In this document: positions 62,410-64,000 of the stretch, piece after piece
Position numbering within the stretch: the first letter of the stretch is position 1
How the letters are laid out: every line of letters begins with the position of its first letter
Assembly: GCF_013170705.1 (NCBI RefSeq)
Contig: NZ_CP033334.1
Location: 4,751,501 to 4,815,500, forward strand
Length of the DNA stretch: 64,000 nt
Direction: 5' to 3'
DNA from: Mesorhizobium loti
GTDB lineage: Bacteria > Pseudomonadota > Alphaproteobacteria > Rhizobiales > Rhizobiaceae
Program-made: the position numbers and the translations under genes
Notes under the pieces: model-generated
What the model was told of the DNA's origin: nothing
Database searches by the model: none
What the model saw: only the letters and a program-made list of their open reading frames with translations

Positions 62410-64000
62410 ATGCCCAACAAAATGCTGATAGACGCCTCCCACCCGGAGGAAACACGAGTTGTCGTCGTACGCGGTAACCGTATCGAAGAATTCGACTTTG
62501 AATCCCAGGACAAGAAGCAGCTCAAAGGAAACATCTACCTCGCCCGCGTAACGCGCGTCGAACCCTCCCTTCAGGCAGCCTTTGTCGAATATGGCGGCAA
62601 CCGTCACGGTTTTCTCGCCTTCAGTGAAATACACCCCGACTACTACCAGATCCCGGTCGCCGACCGTCAGGCACTGCTGCGCGCCGAAGCGCAGGAGGCC
62701 GAGGACGAAGAGGACGAGGACGGCGACGGCGATGACCGCCAGAGCCGCGATCGCGGCCGGCGCGGGCGCCGGCGCGGCGGCAAGAGCCGTGACCGGGCCG
62801 AACACAAGCGCGATGCGAGCGAGGCAGGCGAAGGCTCCGGCGAGTCGAGTGAAGGCAGCGATAATGGCGACATCGTTGTCGAGGAGATCTCCCACACCTC
62901 CCAGATCATCGAACACGCAGCCGACACATCGGAACATTCAGATACGTCGGAGCATGCCGATACGTCCGGCCATGATGAAGGTTCCGCCGAGCAGGACGAA
63001 ACCGAAACCCGCGAGGGTGGCCCGACATCGATAGCCGCCGCTGTCGAAGGCGACGTGGTTTCCGAGCCTGTCTCGCAGACGGAACAGGCCACTGAAGCAA
63101 CGTCCGGCGACAATGACCGCGGCATGCTGGAGGAAGTTCAGTCCTCGCATCCGGATGACCACGAGATCGAATCGGTCGGCGCCGAGGATGCGCTGGAAGA
63201 AGTGCGCAACCGCCGCAAGCCGGTGCGCCGCCAGTACAAAATCCAGGAAGTGATCAAGCGCCGGCAGATCCTGCTGGTGCAGGTCGTCAAGGAAGAACGC
63301 GGCAACAAGGGCGCCGCGCTCACCACCTATCTGTCGCTTGCCGGCCGCTATTCGGTGCTGATGCCCAACACGGCACGCGGCGGCGGCATTTCCCGCAAGA
63401 TCACCAGCGCGGTCGACCGCAAGCGCCTGAAGGAGGTCGTCGCCGATCTCGAAGTGCCGCAAGGCATGGGCGTGATCCTGCGCACCGCCGGCGAGAGCCG
63501 CACCAAGGCGGAGATCAAACGCGACTATGAATATCTGATGCGGCTCTGGGAGAACGTGCGCAATCTCACGCTCCAGTCCACCGCTCCTGCCCTCGTCTAT
63601 GAGGAAGGCAGCCTGATCAAGCGTTCGGTACGCGACCTCTACAACAAGGACATCGACGAGATCCTTGTCTCGGGCGAGGAAGGCTATCGCGAGGCCAAGG
63701 ACTTCATGCGCATGCTGATGCCGAGCCACGCCAAGGTGGTTCAGCCGTTCCGCGACACGACGCCGATCTTCGTGCGCAACGGTATCGAGGCGCAACTCGA
63801 CCGCATGCTGCAGCCGCAGGTGACGCTGAAGAGCGGCGGCTACATCATCATCAATCAGACCGAGGCGCTGGTCGCCATCGACGTCAATTCGGGACGCTCC
63901 ACCAAGGAGCACTCAATCGAGGACACGGCACTCCACACCAATCTGGAAGCGGCCGAAGAGGTTGCCCGCCAGCTCAGGCTTCGCGATCTCGCCGGCCTGA
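62410..64000 (+). CDS. rne: Ribonuclease E, N-terminal part (runs off window)
   Basis: This is the endoribonuclease core of the degradosome. The ATG at 62410 (MPNKMLIDASHPEETRVVVV) has GGGGGA upstream. The S1 domain begins YLARVTRVEPSLQAAFVEYG and is split by a long insert (about residues 95-270). The insert has an acidic part, an Arg/Gly part and a repetitive His/Ser/Thr/Asp part (about 167-186), after which S1 resumes with YKIQEVIKRRQILLVQVVKE. The DNase I-like domain is reached (GGYIIINQTEALVAIDVNSG, about 476-495). The frame is open to the window end. Confidence 0.93.
   Translation, partial: MPNKMLIDASHPEETRVVVVRGNRIEEFDFESQDKKQLKGNIYLARVTRVEPSLQAAFVEYGGNRHGFLAFSEIHPDYYQIPVADRQALLRAEAQEAEDEEDEDGDGDDRQSRDRGRRGRRRGGKSRDRAEHKRDASEAGEGSGESSEGSDNGDIVVEEISHTSQIIEHAADTSEHSDTSEHADTSGHDEGSAEQDETETREGGPTSIAAAVEGDVVSEPVSQTEQATEATSGDNDRGMLEEVQSSHPDDHEIESVGAEDALEEVRNRRKPVRRQYKIQEVIKRRQILLVQVVKEERGNKGAALTTYLSLAGRYSVLMPNTARGGGISRKITSAVDRKRLKEVVADLEVPQGMGVILRTAGESRTKAEIKRDYEYLMRLWENVRNLTLQSTAPALVYEEGSLIKRSVRDLYNKDIDEILVSGEEGYREAKDFMRMLMPSHAKVVQPFRDTTPIFVRNGIEAQLDRMLQPQVTLKSGGYIIINQTEALVAIDVNSGRSTKEHSIEDTALHTNLEAAEEVARQLRLRDLAGL

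Overview
The window is 64 kb of GC-rich chromosome from an alphaproteobacterium of the Rhizobiales, most probably Mesorhizobium or a close relative. The reasons are the str/rpo operon layout, a rhizobial intergenic palindrome (30692-30743), a BA14K-family protein, an RF2 with SPY in place of SPF, and the general gene content. This assignment comes from reading the sequence; no database search was made.

Layout. 1-26 kb is the housekeeping core on the minus strand: (tuf2) ... tRNA-Trp ... secE-nusG-rplK-rplA-rplJ-rplL-rpoB-rpoC ... rpsL-rpsG-fusA-tuf1. Three passages interrupt it: a metabolic/regulatory block between rpoC and rpsL (4.7-7.5 kb), a 2-kb block of small ORFs plus a second-type pyrophosphatase between secE and tRNA-Trp (20.1-22.0 kb), and a globin plus a tandem ClpP-like exported protein between tRNA-Trp and tuf2. 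The two tuf genes differ at a single synonymous base over the 1154 bases that can be compared.

26-29.7 kb holds a drug/metabolite transporter, small stress/membrane proteins, tRNA-Gly, tRNA-Tyr and rlmB. 29.7-34.4 kb is a glyoxylate-to-glycerate pathway (gcl-hyi-glxR, minus strand) divergent from an IclR regulator. 34.5-37 kb has small exported proteins (a BA14K protein and a His-rich paralogue sharing promoter, leader and signal peptide), tRNA-Thr and a DUF2569 protein. 37-45.7 kb is a polyamine-type ABC importer operon with an MBL hydrolase, under a divergent TetR with two clear operator palindromes. It faces a convergent operon of a second periplasmic binding protein, an amidase and another TetR; together these look like uptake and breakdown of a nitrogenous solute. 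46-50.3 kb is a small surface-polysaccharide locus (two glycosyltransferase-like proteins, UDP-galactopyranose mutase, UDP-glucuronate decarboxylase).

50.5-64 kb is mostly housekeeping: NAD kinase, a DEAD-box helicase, an OmpA-type lipoprotein, a GFA protein, prfB with an intact programmed +1 frameshift, PBP1A, an N-acetylmuramoyl-L-alanine amidase, and the first 530 codons of RNase E behind a 650-nt divergent region. I found no CRISPR array, insertion sequence, integrase, prophage or rRNA gene.
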